This document shows positions 51,064 to 58,901 of a DNA stretch of 64,000 nucleotides, piece after piece. Location of the stretch: the NCBI GenBank assembly GCA_034429215.1, contig DAOUGI010000127.1, positions 62,001 through 126,000 of the forward strand, written 5' to 3'. A model generated the notes under the pieces. It did not search any database, was not told the origin of the DNA, and saw only the letters and a program-made list of their open reading frames with translations. The translations under genes and the position numbers were made by a program. Position 1 is the stretch's first letter. Every line of letters starts with the position of its first letter. This stretch comes from JAFGOG01 sp034429215 (GTDB lineage: Bacteria > Chloroflexota > Anaerolineae > JAAYZQ01).

Positions 51064-51987
51064 TTACCGGGCGCGCTCGGCCCAGGCGGCTGAGAGGAGG
51101 CGCAGCAGCCCTCCCACGATCAATATAACCAGGCCGGCCGCGGCCAGGTAGACTCCGAACTGGATGAAAACGAGAATCTCCTTGCCAAGATGCTCGCTCA
51201 AGATGTCTATCAGGCTGATTCCGAGGAACTCCTGGATCCCAAGCTCGTAATAGCGATAGAGATCTACCCCGGCGGCAACAATCGCCACAACGCCGGCCGA
51301 CACCTGGCCCAGGCCAACAGCGGCCGAAGTAAGTCTTGTCCGTTCGCACCGAACCGCAACGTCGACCACCACCAGCAACAAGGCCATGGCTGCCATGCCC
51401 ATGAACAGCCCTGCCTGGCCGCTGTCCAGGCCGTCAAAGATCTGATCCAGGATCTTACCCACCACCGGCAGAGTGATCTCTACCCGGATCCAGGGCAAGA
51501 GGCTGCCCACGATCAGCAGAGCGCCGCCGGCGGCAACTGCTGCACGGGCAAGCCAAACCAATGAATTTTGGATTCTGGATTTTCGATTTTGGATTGCCGC
51601 TTCCGGCAGTTCTTGGGCCGGTGATCCCCATGAGCCGGCAGGGGGAGATGGCTCCTCCTCCAGGATGAGCTGGGTGTCGCCGATCTGGACGGGGACGCCG
51701 GGGGGCACAGGGCAGGCCTCGTCAGGGCGCACAGGCGCGCCGCCGACTGAGGTGCCGTTGGTGCTCCCCAGATCCACGACAAACCATTGGTCGCCGTGGC
51801 GCCGCAGCTCGGCGTGGTGGCGTGAGACCTGGGTGTCTTGCAGCACCAGGTCGCAATCCTGCCCCCGGCCGATGGTCAACAAGCCCCGCTCCAGGCGCAG
51901 CACCTGTGCCGCATGCGATTGGCTCTGCCAATCGTGACGGCCATCCTGGCCTTGCTGGACGATCAACCGCATGGTCATACTTGCCAT
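51064..51987 (-). CDS. FHA protein with C-terminal membrane domain
   Basis: A 307-aa protein. The N-terminal FHA domain (about 25-115) has LLTIGRGQDCDLVLQDTQVS, RHHAELRRHG and LGSTNGTSVGG, so its pocket is complete. After a linker, four membrane helices follow (for example AAVAAGGALLIVGSLLPWIRV and LVILIVGGLLRLL). It could recruit phosphorylated proteins to the membrane, perhaps next to the triple-FHA transporter encoded 12 bases downstream. The linker region has lower G+C, with a run of TTTTG and TTGGA bases near 51565-51600 that differs from the neighbours. Confidence 0.87.
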   Translation of the reverse strand: MASMTMRLIVQQGQDGRHDWQSQSHAAQVLRLERGLLTIGRGQDCDLVLQDTQVSRHHAELRRHGDQWFVVDLGSTNGTSVGGAPVRPDEACPVPPGVPVQIGDTQLILEEEPSPPAGSWGSPAQELPEAAIQNRKSRIQNSLVWLARAAVAAGGALLIVGSLLPWIRVEITLPVVGKILDQIFDGLDSGQAGLFMGMAAMALLLVVVDVAVRCERTRLTSAAVGLGQVSAGVVAIVAAGVDLYRYYELGIQEFLGISLIDILSEHLGKEILVFIQFGVYLAAAGLVILIVGGLLRLLSAAWAERAR

Positions 51988-52000
51988 TTATCAGGCATGC

Positions 52001-52636
52001 CTAAGGTTTGGGCAAAGGTATGGCAGGCAGCCCGGTGGGTACGGGCAGCTCCCCGGTTGGCATCGGCAGTCCCGTAGGAAACCCCGTCGGCGCCTGGATC
52101 GTGGGCAACGCAGACGACAGCCCGGTAGGCAGCGCGATCGACGGCAGTCCCGGCGTCGCTCCGAGTTCGTTTTCCTTGCCATCCAGTCCGTTGAACAACA
52201 GCACCGCGGCGACGATCGCCACGACCAACACCACGGCGATGACTGCCGCCATGGTCCATGCCGGACGGCGCTGCCGGGATGCGACAGGCCGGCCCGTGCT
52301 CCCTTGCGCCTGTGCAACCTGGTGGGCGCCTGTTGTAAACATAAAAACCGACTCACCAACGCCAACAAGATCCCCGTTGCGAAGCGGCTGAGGGCTGTCC
52401 CCGACCGCCTGGCGGTTGAGAAAAGTGCCGTTTGACGATCCCAGGTCGCGCAAGAGCCAACGATCGCCCTGTAACTCCAAGCAGGCGTGCTTGCGGGAGA
52501 CAGGGGTATCCGGCACGACCAGGTCGTTGTCGGCGCCACGGCCGATGCTGAACGGGGACCGATCCAGGGCAAAGCTCTGGCCGGCCAGCGGTCCGCTTTC
52601 AGCACGGATCGCGCTAGAAGACCTTGGTGAAGACAA
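52001..52636 (-). CDS. FHA protein with one membrane helix and Pro-rich outer tail
   Basis: A 211-aa protein: FHA domain at about 25-105 (FSIGRGADNDLVVPDTPVSR, KHACLELQG, LGSSNGTFLN), one membrane helix near 130-148 (AAVIAVVLVVAIVAAVLLF), and an outer tail of PTG-rich repeats (PTGFPTGLPMPTGELPVPTG). The start is TTG at 52636 inside the end of the upstream VWA gene, with GAGG six bases before it; no ATG or GTG fits. It could bridge phosphorylated cytoplasmic proteins to the cell surface. Confidence 0.82.
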   Translation of the reverse strand: MSSPRSSSAIRAESGPLAGQSFALDRSPFSIGRGADNDLVVPDTPVSRKHACLELQGDRWLLRDLGSSNGTFLNRQAVGDSPQPLRNGDLVGVGESVFMFTTGAHQVAQAQGSTGRPVASRQRRPAWTMAAVIAVVLVVAIVAAVLLFNGLDGKENELGATPGLPSIALPTGLSSALPTIQAPTGFPTGLPMPTGELPVPTGLPAIPLPKP

Positions 52637-54503
52637 ACTCTACCTCACCAAAGCGGACAACGTCCCCATTCTGCAGGCCGTGAGGCGCTTCGATCCGCTC
52701 GTCGTTCACGAATGTTCCGTTGGCGCTGCCGACGTCGAACACCGTAAACTCGCCATTATCCTCTTTGATCCAGCCATGATGTCTGGAAATGGTAGGATGA
52801 TCGATGACGATCGGATTGTCCGGAGCGCGGCCGACGTTCATCGTGCCCTTGAGATCGTACTTCTGGTCAGGCCGAACCTTGCTGACCAGCATGGCCAGGT
52901 GCTTTGGCGCCCGCTCGATGACACGCGTGCCATCGAGCTGCTCACCCGCCGGCGGCGGGCCAAATGGTGAGACCGGCTGGCGCCCCTGTCCCCCAGAGGG
53001 CAAGGCCCCGGGCCAGCCGCCGGGCGCCGGCTCGCCCCAACCGACGACAGTACCTTCTTCGGCAGCGGCCGAAGGGCGTGAACCGGCGGCCTTCGGTCTC
53101 GACACGCCGGTAATATCGGCTTCCCTGGCAAACGAGGGCGGGGCGCCGACACTCACTGCCGGGGGCATGCCCGGTTCTGGCATGTACGGCTCTTCAAACT
53201 GAGGGGCAGCCACGGCCGACTGCTTGGCCTTGCGGCCCCGCAGCAGGGTGGCCAGCAACACGGCAAGCAGGATGATCAGGAGCAGTACTCCCCCGCCGAT
53301 AGCCGCGGATAGGCCAGGCTTCTCCTCGATCTGCTCCTTGACCTTGTCGACAATACTTGCAGCGGTAGGTTCCGGCGTCGGGGCGGCAGTCACGGTCGGC
53401 TCGACGGTCACGTCTGGCACCGCACCCGAGGCAACCACCACCGTCGGCACAACCTCTCCGCCCAACCAGAACTTGACGTCGTTAAAGGCACTGCCCTGGG
53501 CAAGATGTGCCCGGACCATCAGATCGTGGTAGGCGTTATCCTCAGCAAGGCCGGTGGTATAGGTTAGAAAGTACTGCTGTTTGAGCTGGTCCAGAACATT
53601 CTGGAAAAGGGTGGTCAATTCTTCGGCATTGGGCGTTTCCTGATACTGCCCGCCTGTCCGCGCGGCAAGGCGGAACAGATAGTCAGAGTCGATCTTGCCG
53701 CCTACCCCGATGGTAAAGACAGGGATGCCCTGCCGCGTCGCCTCATTGATCGGATCGTCGGGCGCAAAACGGCTGCCTTCGTTGGGCACCGGCGTCTTTT
53801 TCGCATTATCCCGCTCATCGCGTCCATCGGTCATCACGATCACGACGCGCTTGCCGGGTGGCTCCTTGGAGGTCAGAGTCAGGCCCTTGTAGATAGCGTC
53901 GTAGAGTGGGGTGTCCCAGCCGATTTGGGTGTCCAGTTGGCCGATCAGGTTCCGCAAAGCGTTCTTGTCGGTGGTAAAACCGATCTCTCTGCCCTCCACC
54001 AGGTTATCGAGGTCGACCGTGTCGGCGAAGGCTATAATGCCGGCGCGGTCAGTTGCATTCAGCTTGTCGATGAAGGCATTGGCGGCCCGCTTGGCCTCTT
54101 CAATCGGCTTGCCCCTCATGCTGCCGCTGACGTCTATGACCAGCATGACCGACACGGACGCATCGGGATTGATCTGGGCAGTGACCTGAGCCGGTTTGAA
54201 AGACACCTTCCCGTCCTCAATCAGCTCAAAGCTGTCAGCGTTCAGGTCCGGAATCGGAACCCCGTTAGCGTCCCTGACCGTCACCAAGACCTTCATGTCC
54301 GGGAAACTGTCGGTGTTCAGATCGTCGATCTTCACGGTCACCGGACCCTGAGCGCCGGTCGGCAGCGGAGAACCGAGTGAGAGGAGCAAGGCCACAATCA
54401 GGATGGCGATCGCGATCCCCTTCGCTTGCCTCACCAGAGCAGGAAGGAAGGAGTGGGGTTTCGTCACTGGAACAGCGGCAGCACTCCGCAAAACAGCTTC
54501 CAT
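52614..54503 (-). CDS. VWA-domain receptor with cytoplasmic FHA tail
   Basis: A 629-aa protein. A signal helix (about 26-46) leads to an outer VWA domain with an intact metal site: DVSGSM at 124-129, the Thr in WDTPLYDAI and the Asp in VIVMTDGRDE. A Thr/Pro linker and one membrane helix (about 399-421) follow. The cytoplasmic part has a long Pro/Gly linker and a C-terminal FHA domain (MNVGRAPDNPIVIDHPTISR, HHGWIKED, GSANGTFVND). Outer adhesion domain plus inner phospho-Thr reader is a receptor layout. AGGAGG precedes the ATG. It is the second gene of the operon. Confidence 0.92.
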   Translation of the reverse strand: MEAVLRSAAAVPVTKPHSFLPALVRQAKGIAIAILIVALLLSLGSPLPTGAQGPVTVKIDDLNTDSFPDMKVLVTVRDANGVPIPDLNADSFELIEDGKVSFKPAQVTAQINPDASVSVMLVIDVSGSMRGKPIEEAKRAANAFIDKLNATDRAGIIAFADTVDLDNLVEGREIGFTTDKNALRNLIGQLDTQIGWDTPLYDAIYKGLTLTSKEPPGKRVVIVMTDGRDERDNAKKTPVPNEGSRFAPDDPINEATRQGIPVFTIGVGGKIDSDYLFRLAARTGGQYQETPNAEELTTLFQNVLDQLKQQYFLTYTTGLAEDNAYHDLMVRAHLAQGSAFNDVKFWLGGEVVPTVVVASGAVPDVTVEPTVTAAPTPEPTAASIVDKVKEQIEEKPGLSAAIGGGVLLLIILLAVLLATLLRGRKAKQSAVAAPQFEEPYMPEPGMPPAVSVGAPPSFAREADITGVSRPKAAGSRPSAAAEEGTVVGWGEPAPGGWPGALPSGGQGRQPVSPFGPPPAGEQLDGTRVIERAPKHLAMLVSKVRPDQKYDLKGTMNVGRAPDNPIVIDHPTISRHHGWIKEDNGEFTVFDVGSANGTFVNDERIEAPHGLQNGDVVRFGEVEFVFTKVF

Positions 54504-54512
54504 CCTGGCCTC

Positions 54513-55160
54513 CTATATCTTTTTGAAAACGAGGGTCGTCTCGCCAACCAGCACATAGTCACCGTCGCGCAGCTCGTAGCGATAGGTCTGGCTCTCCGGA
54601 TTCTTGTAGGTCTCTCGGCTGCCGACGAAGGTGCCGTTACGGCTGCCCATGTCATACAGCATAAAAGCCGGATCCCGATCTTCTTGGGCCTCAACCCGGA
54701 TGCGAAAGTGCTGGGATGAGCAGGTGCCGTCGGCCAGGACGATCTCGTTGCCTGCCTGCCGTCCGACTGTCGTTGTGTCCGGACGAAGGGCATGCACCTT
54801 GCCGATCGAGGCATGATCGGGCCCATCCACCACGACCAGCCAGGCAAAGACGGGCGGCACTCGCTCCTTGATGATCATGGTCTGATCTTGGGCGGGCGCC
54901 GATGCCTGGTAGCCGGGTCCACCGGGAGGGCCAAACGGCGATGGTGTGCGTTGATAGGGTGGCGTCGCCGGAGCGTCGTAGGGGGTGGCCCGCACAAAGC
55001 CCGGTCCTGGTCCCTGAGCCGGTGGGACGTTAACGGTGGGAGCCACGCCGTTATCTCGCGCGGCGCCTCCGGTCACGGTTTCCTGGCCCGGCTGAGCGGC
55101 ATCTCGCCGCGGTTTCCCGCCGGGGGGTGTCTGCATCGGGGTCGTGCGATCTTCGGACAT
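54513..55160 (-). CDS. Soluble FHA-domain protein, first gene of the phospho-signalling cluster
   Basis: A 215-aa protein. The first 100 residues are Pro/Gly/Thr-rich and probably disordered; they hold several Thr residues that could be kinase targets. The C-terminal FHA domain (about 115-215) reads TTVGRQAGNEIVLADGTCSS, QHFRIRVE and MGSRNGTFVGS. The usual Ser-Arg-x-His motif is Ser-Ser-Gln-His, a small change next to the phosphate pocket. GGAGG lies before ATG 55160. An upstream in-frame start would include leader sequence with the attenuator and is rejected. Confidence 0.85.
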   Translation of the reverse strand: MSEDRTTPMQTPPGGKPRRDAAQPGQETVTGGAARDNGVAPTVNVPPAQGPGPGFVRATPYDAPATPPYQRTPSPFGPPGGPGYQASAPAQDQTMIIKERVPPVFAWLVVVDGPDHASIGKVHALRPDTTTVGRQAGNEIVLADGTCSSQHFRIRVEAQEDRDPAFMLYDMGSRNGTFVGSRETYKNPESQTYRYELRDGDYVLVGETTLVFKKI

Positions 55161-55203
55161 CTTTTCCTCCTCTTGGTCAGGAACGCCTGGCAGCAGGCAT
55201 CTT

Positions 55204-55221
55204 AAAAAAAGACCGCGGTCT
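55204..55221 (-). promoter_or_regulatory. Attenuator-like hairpin in the leader of the FHA cluster
   Basis: On the minus strand AGACCGCGGTCT, self-complementary, is followed directly by a run of seven T. It lies about 30-45 bases after the predicted transcription start and about 45 bases before the first gene. The stem is short. Confidence 0.45.
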
Positions 55222-55257
55222 CTGATCACATAAGCATAGTCGAAACCTGTGCGCCTG

Positions 55258-55286
55258 ATTATACCACGACGCCGAAAATTGGTCAA
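55258..55286 (-). promoter_or_regulatory. Sigma70-type promoter of the phospho-signalling cluster
   Basis: TTGACC (55281-55286) and TATAAT (55258-55263) are 17 bases apart on the minus strand. The leader to the first ATG is about 90 bases. Confidence 0.87.
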
Positions 55287-55438
55287 ACACAACCCTTTTC
55301 CTACTTCAGACTCAAGCCCATTGCCTCATTTCTTGTTGCGATTTGTCCCAGAGGTAGTGATGCCAACGCAGCCTGACCTGCCGGCGGGGTGAAGGGAAAA
55401 CGCTCATACTGTTAGATCCGATCGCATAGTTTGGCCAG

Positions 55439-55480
55439 GCTGCCCCTGTCTCTGTCAAAGCAGGGGCAGCGGTCTTTTTT
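55439..55480 (+). terminator. Plus-strand terminator with no gene before it
   Basis: A perfect 10-bp stem (GCTGCCCCTG with its complement at 55461-55470), a 12-base loop, then GGTCTTTTTT. The only upstream plus-strand sequence is the 150-base gap after 55287, so it may close a small RNA or block read-through. Confidence 0.8.
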
Positions 55481-55506
55481 GTCGGGTGCCCAATCTGCGC
55501 TATAAT
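55479..55506 (+). promoter_or_regulatory. Promoter of the secreted-protein gene
   Basis: TATAAT at 55501-55506, with TTGTCG at 55479-55484, 16 bases upstream. The leader is about 25 bases and contains GAGGAGG. Confidence 0.6.
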
Positions 55507-55537
55507 CACGGTGCGATCCCATCGAGGAGGTGCGTCT

Positions 55538-56893
55538 ATGCGCTCTTTGCGCAGTCTATTTCCGCCGGCCGGCCTGGCGGCCGTGCTGCTGTTGCTGATC
55601 TGGTTGGTCCCGGCCATCGACACGAGCAATGCCAAGGCTGACCCGGCCGTCGCCTGGAGATCCGGTTCGGAGGGCGTGACCCGCATCCAGGAGCCGGTCA
55701 TCACCCCCGCCGGCCAACTGCCCCTGTTCGACGGCGCGGCGCTCGGCGACCTGTTCGTCTATGCGTACACCGGCGCCGCCTGGCAGCAGATCCCATTCCA
55801 GCTCGACGAGGTGGATGCCACCGGCGCCTACACGGTCGAGAATGGGCTGCTCGACGCCAACGACGAGCTGGTGTTCATGGCCATGGACCTGGGCGAGCAG
55901 GCCGCGGCATCCGAGTGGATCACCGACACCGGCGCACAAAGCCATGCCCGCTACGAGATCCAGGTCAGCGATCCTCTAAGCCCGGGCCAGCAGGGCTGGG
56001 CCTACGTTTACCGCTCGGCGACGCTGGCCCCTGCCCTGCCCGCCGATTACGTGAGCTGGGATGCGGCTGGCCGGCGCCTCGTCGGCAGCACATACATCAT
56101 TGGCTTTAGCCCGGCGGTGCACCCGGCGATGGATTCGATGGAATTGAACGGCAGCGGAGTAGATGCCCTGGACCGGGGCAAGATCCGCCTGGATGCCATC
56201 TGCTACATTTATAGCATCCCGGTTCCCGTGACCCTCACCGAAGAGGACCTGGCCGGGGCGCTCGATTATACACCCGATATAGATGGGCCGGTTCGCGTGG
56301 GCGGCGGCAGCACGGATGGCAGCTCGTGGGCCTACCATTCGCTCTACCGATCCTACTTTACCATGAACATCAGCGACCTGACCCCGCCCCCGCCATGCAC
56401 CGCACTTGCCATCAACCAGATTCGGCTGTCGAGCGACTGGCTGGACCCGGCCACCACCGGGATGGCGCCCGCTACCTACTATGACAACAACGGCGGGGCA
56501 GGCGTTGCCATCGACGGCAGTCCCGACAGCGTGCCGCCCACCCCGGTCACCACCTGGAAGCAGGTCAGCGGCGGCCAGGGGAGCATCGTCCAGGTAGTGG
56601 ACGTGGCTATTGGCGGTGGCCAGCTTGCGAACTATTACGAGGATGACCAGACCATAGACCCCGAGGATACCGGCGATGGGCGCGCCTTCGGCGACGCCGG
56701 GTTTGTCGTGAACAATCCTGCCGGCCAGATCAGCGCCGAGACGCTCCACTTCTTTCTCGATCCTGCTCAGCCCAACCTGGGCTCCACCTACCAGAGCTAC
56801 TATGCCAATCCGCTAGAATTCGTGGCCGCCGCTCAGAGCTACGGCCCTCGTTATTATGTCTACATACCATTGCTCCTAAGGGGCTCTCCCTAG
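55538..56893 (+). CDS. Secreted protein of unknown function
   Basis: A protein of about 451 aa with a signal sequence (SLRSLFPPAGLAAVLLLLIW, cut probably after Ala at about 30). The mature part is acidic and beta-rich with few Cys. It contains PLFDGAALGDLFVYAYTGAA and WQQIPFQLDEVDATGAY, phrases that recur in large surface proteins of unknown role. It ends in YYVYIPLLLRGSP, a hydrophobic tail close to the short Leu-Pro-Leu tails seen at the ends of many Chloroflexota exported proteins. ATG 55538 follows GAGGAGG by seven bases. I cannot assign a function. Confidence 0.75.
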   Translation: MRSLRSLFPPAGLAAVLLLLIWLVPAIDTSNAKADPAVAWRSGSEGVTRIQEPVITPAGQLPLFDGAALGDLFVYAYTGAAWQQIPFQLDEVDATGAYTVENGLLDANDELVFMAMDLGEQAAASEWITDTGAQSHARYEIQVSDPLSPGQQGWAYVYRSATLAPALPADYVSWDAAGRRLVGSTYIIGFSPAVHPAMDSMELNGSGVDALDRGKIRLDAICYIYSIPVPVTLTEEDLAGALDYTPDIDGPVRVGGGSTDGSSWAYHSLYRSYFTMNISDLTPPPPCTALAINQIRLSSDWLDPATTGMAPATYYDNNGGAGVAIDGSPDSVPPTPVTTWKQVSGGQGSIVQVVDVAIGGGQLANYYEDDQTIDPEDTGDGRAFGDAGFVVNNPAGQISAETLHFFLDPAQPNLGSTYQSYYANPLEFVAAAQSYGPRYYVYIPLLLRGSP

Positions 56894-56958
56894 AAGCGGA
56901 TGGATAGTTACATTATGCACATTTTGAATTTTGTCGGGGCAATTTTGGGGAGGCGAAC

Positions 56959-57531
56959 ATGACGGTCAAGCCCGATCGCTGGATTCGGCGCATGGCAATG
57001 GAACAAAAGATGATCGAGCCGTTCGAGCCGGCGCAGATTCGGGGAGCAATCATCTCCTACGGCCTGTCGTCGTATGGCTACGACGTCCGGCTGGCGGACG
57101 AGTTCAAGGTGCCGTCGGACGGCGGTGGAGTGCTGGATCCCAAGGCCGTTAATCACGGGGGACAACAGGGGATCCTCCCTTTTGTCGACGTACAGGCCGC
57201 GACATTCGACCTGGCGCCCAACACCTTCGTCCTGGGCCGGACCTGGGAGTACCTTCGCCTTCCACCCAACGTCATGGCGTTGTGCATGGGCAAGAGCAGC
57301 TATGCGCGATGTGGAGTCCTGGTCAATACGACCCCTTTTGAGCCGGGATGGGAGGGGTACGCCACCCTGTGCATCGCCAACACCGGGCCGCGCCCGGTCC
57401 GGCTTTATGCTGGGGAAGGGATTGGGCAGGTGGTTTTTTTTGAGAGCGATGAGCCGTGCGAGGTAACCTACGCCGACCGAGCGGGCAAATACCAAGCCCA
57501 ACAGGGTATCACGCCGACGCGGGTGGGGTAA
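56959..57531 (+). CDS. dcd: dCTP deaminase, catalytic Glu replaced by Cys
   Basis: A 190-aa protein with the full dCTP deaminase pattern: IKSDKW-like start VKPDRWIRRMA, ISYGLSSYGYDVRLADEF, CMGKSSYARCGVLVNTTPFE and GKYQAQQGITPTR. The enzyme makes dUTP from dCTP for dTMP synthesis. In characterised members the strand after the PEWEG motif reads TLEFSN, with the general base Glu. Here the same place reads TLCIAN: residue 138 is Cys (TGC, 57370-57372), all three bases different from a Glu codon. Activity is therefore doubtful or uses another mechanism. The cupin gene begins four bases after it. Confidence 0.92.
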   Translation: MTVKPDRWIRRMAMEQKMIEPFEPAQIRGAIISYGLSSYGYDVRLADEFKVPSDGGGVLDPKAVNHGGQQGILPFVDVQAATFDLAPNTFVLGRTWEYLRLPPNVMALCMGKSSYARCGVLVNTTPFEPGWEGYATLCIANTGPRPVRLYAGEGIGQVVFFESDEPCEVTYADRAGKYQAQQGITPTRVG

Positions 57532-57535
57532 CGAC

Positions 57536-58246
57536 GTGACACAAGCAAGCAAGTTAGAGGTCATCAACATCGCCGAGCAAGGCGCTCGGCTGTCGCAGCC
57601 GTTCACCATGCTCGACCTGGCTCAAATCGACGACCTCATGCTGAGCCTCTTTTTGTGCCAGGGCACCCTGCAAACTCATCGTCACGTGGATCAGGACGAG
57701 CTTTTCCTGGTTCAAAGCGGGACGATCAGCCTGGAAAGCGAGTGGGGCGATGTCATATTGCGGCCTCACGAGCTGGCAGTAGTGCCAAAAGGGGTAGGCC
57801 ACCGGAGCGCGTCGCTGCTCCCGTCGTTGGTCCTGCTCCTGCAACCGCGCGTGGTCGTCGACCGGCGCAACGGCGATCGCCGCCTTTTTGCCTTAAAGGA
57901 CGAAAACCGCCTGGAGAAGGTCAGCCTGGCGGCAATGGGCCGCCAAGTAGTTGTGCCTTTCAGCCCGGTGTTGGTGGCCAACCTGGACACGTTTGCCCTT
58001 TTGCTCACGCTGTGCGAGGGCATGGGACCATGGCAAGCACATGACCGCCAGGCCGATCTGATCCTGTGTCAAGACGGCCGATTGACCATAGAAACCGAAG
58101 GGATGGGCCTGGCGTCGCTGGGACCGGGCGAGTTGGCGGTGATACCGTCGCACGTCTCCTACCGCCTGTTGAGCACCGGCCGGGCGATGGTGTTAGGCTT
58201 GAAACGACACAAGCAGCCAGGGCTGCCGCTGCCCGACCGGGTATAG
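57536..58246 (+). CDS. Double-cupin protein
   Basis: A 236-aa protein with two cupin barrels. The first has the metal-type motif with THRHVDQDELFLVQSG and a second half VVPKGVGHRS; the second (about 150-225) lacks most His residues. The first may bind a metal; the second may be structural. The start is GTG at 57536. The gene lies between dcd and a uracil-DNA glycosylase, with a direct junction to the latter, but a nucleotide-related role is only a guess from position. Confidence 0.78.
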   Translation: MTQASKLEVINIAEQGARLSQPFTMLDLAQIDDLMLSLFLCQGTLQTHRHVDQDELFLVQSGTISLESEWGDVILRPHELAVVPKGVGHRSASLLPSLVLLLQPRVVVDRRNGDRRLFALKDENRLEKVSLAAMGRQVVVPFSPVLVANLDTFALLLTLCEGMGPWQAHDRQADLILCQDGRLTIETEGMGLASLGPGELAVIPSHVSYRLLSTGRAMVLGLKRHKQPGLPLPDRV

Positions 58247-58870
58247 ATGAATACGATGCGACTGGCCGAGGGTTGTATCCGCTGTCCGGCGCTGGCCGCC
58301 AACCGGCGCCTTGTCGTCCACAGCTACGGCGCACCCGATGCCCGTATCCTGTTCGTCGGTGAGGCGCCCGGCTACAAGGGCGCCGACCTCACGGGGGTGC
58401 CCTTTACCCGGGACCGGTCGGGGGTGCGGTTCCAGCAGATGCTGATCGCGCTGGGGCTGTCAGCCGAGAGCGATCCGCGTGTCGAGCGTCCTCGCTTGGC
58501 CTGCCTTGTGACTAACGTGGTGCGCTGCAACCCGCCGGCCAACCGCGCGCCAAGCCGCGACGAGATTGCCAATTGTCTGCCGTACCTGTGGCAGGAGCTG
58601 GCGCTGGTGCAGCCGGATGTCGTAGTACCGGTCGGCGGGGTAGCGGCTCAGGAGTTGTTCATGCACCTGCTGGGCGAGCCGGCGCCGCCTATCAGCCGAG
58701 CCCATGCCCAGGTGTTCCCCACCAACATGGCCAAACCCAGGATTCTGCTGCCCATGCGCCACCCGTCCCGTATCTCCAATGCCGATCTGGAGCGTTTCAT
58801 TGCCGCCGTGCGGCTGGAATGCTTTGGCACCTCTCAACGGATCTTTGCCCAAACTCCTCGGTTGTGGTAG
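58247..58870 (+). CDS. Uracil-DNA glycosylase superfamily protein
   Basis: A 207-aa protein with motif 1 GEAPGYKGADLTGVPFTRD, DNA-contact motif MRHPSRIS and a Cys pair near the N terminus (GCIRCP) plus later Cys (CLVTNVVRCN) that could hold an iron-sulfur cluster as in family 4. Motif 1 resembles the family 4/5 thermophilic type. It removes uracil from DNA; finding it two genes after a dCTP deaminase suggests a dUTP/uracil theme. ATG 58247 directly follows the cupin stop. Confidence 0.88.
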   Translation: MNTMRLAEGCIRCPALAANRRLVVHSYGAPDARILFVGEAPGYKGADLTGVPFTRDRSGVRFQQMLIALGLSAESDPRVERPRLACLVTNVVRCNPPANRAPSRDEIANCLPYLWQELALVQPDVVVPVGGVAAQELFMHLLGEPAPPISRAHAQVFPTNMAKPRILLPMRHPSRISNADLERFIAAVRLECFGTSQRIFAQTPRLW

Positions 58871-58901
58871 ACTGGCTCTCGCAAATGTGAGGAGCACCAT
58901 A

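Larger units (their letters stand above)
55161..55537. other. Divergent control region between the signalling operon and the secreted-protein gene
   Basis: A 377-base gene-free stretch. It holds the minus-strand promoter and attenuator-like hairpin of the FHA cluster, a plus-strand terminator and a plus-strand promoter. I see nothing recognisable in 55287-55438. Confidence 0.8.
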
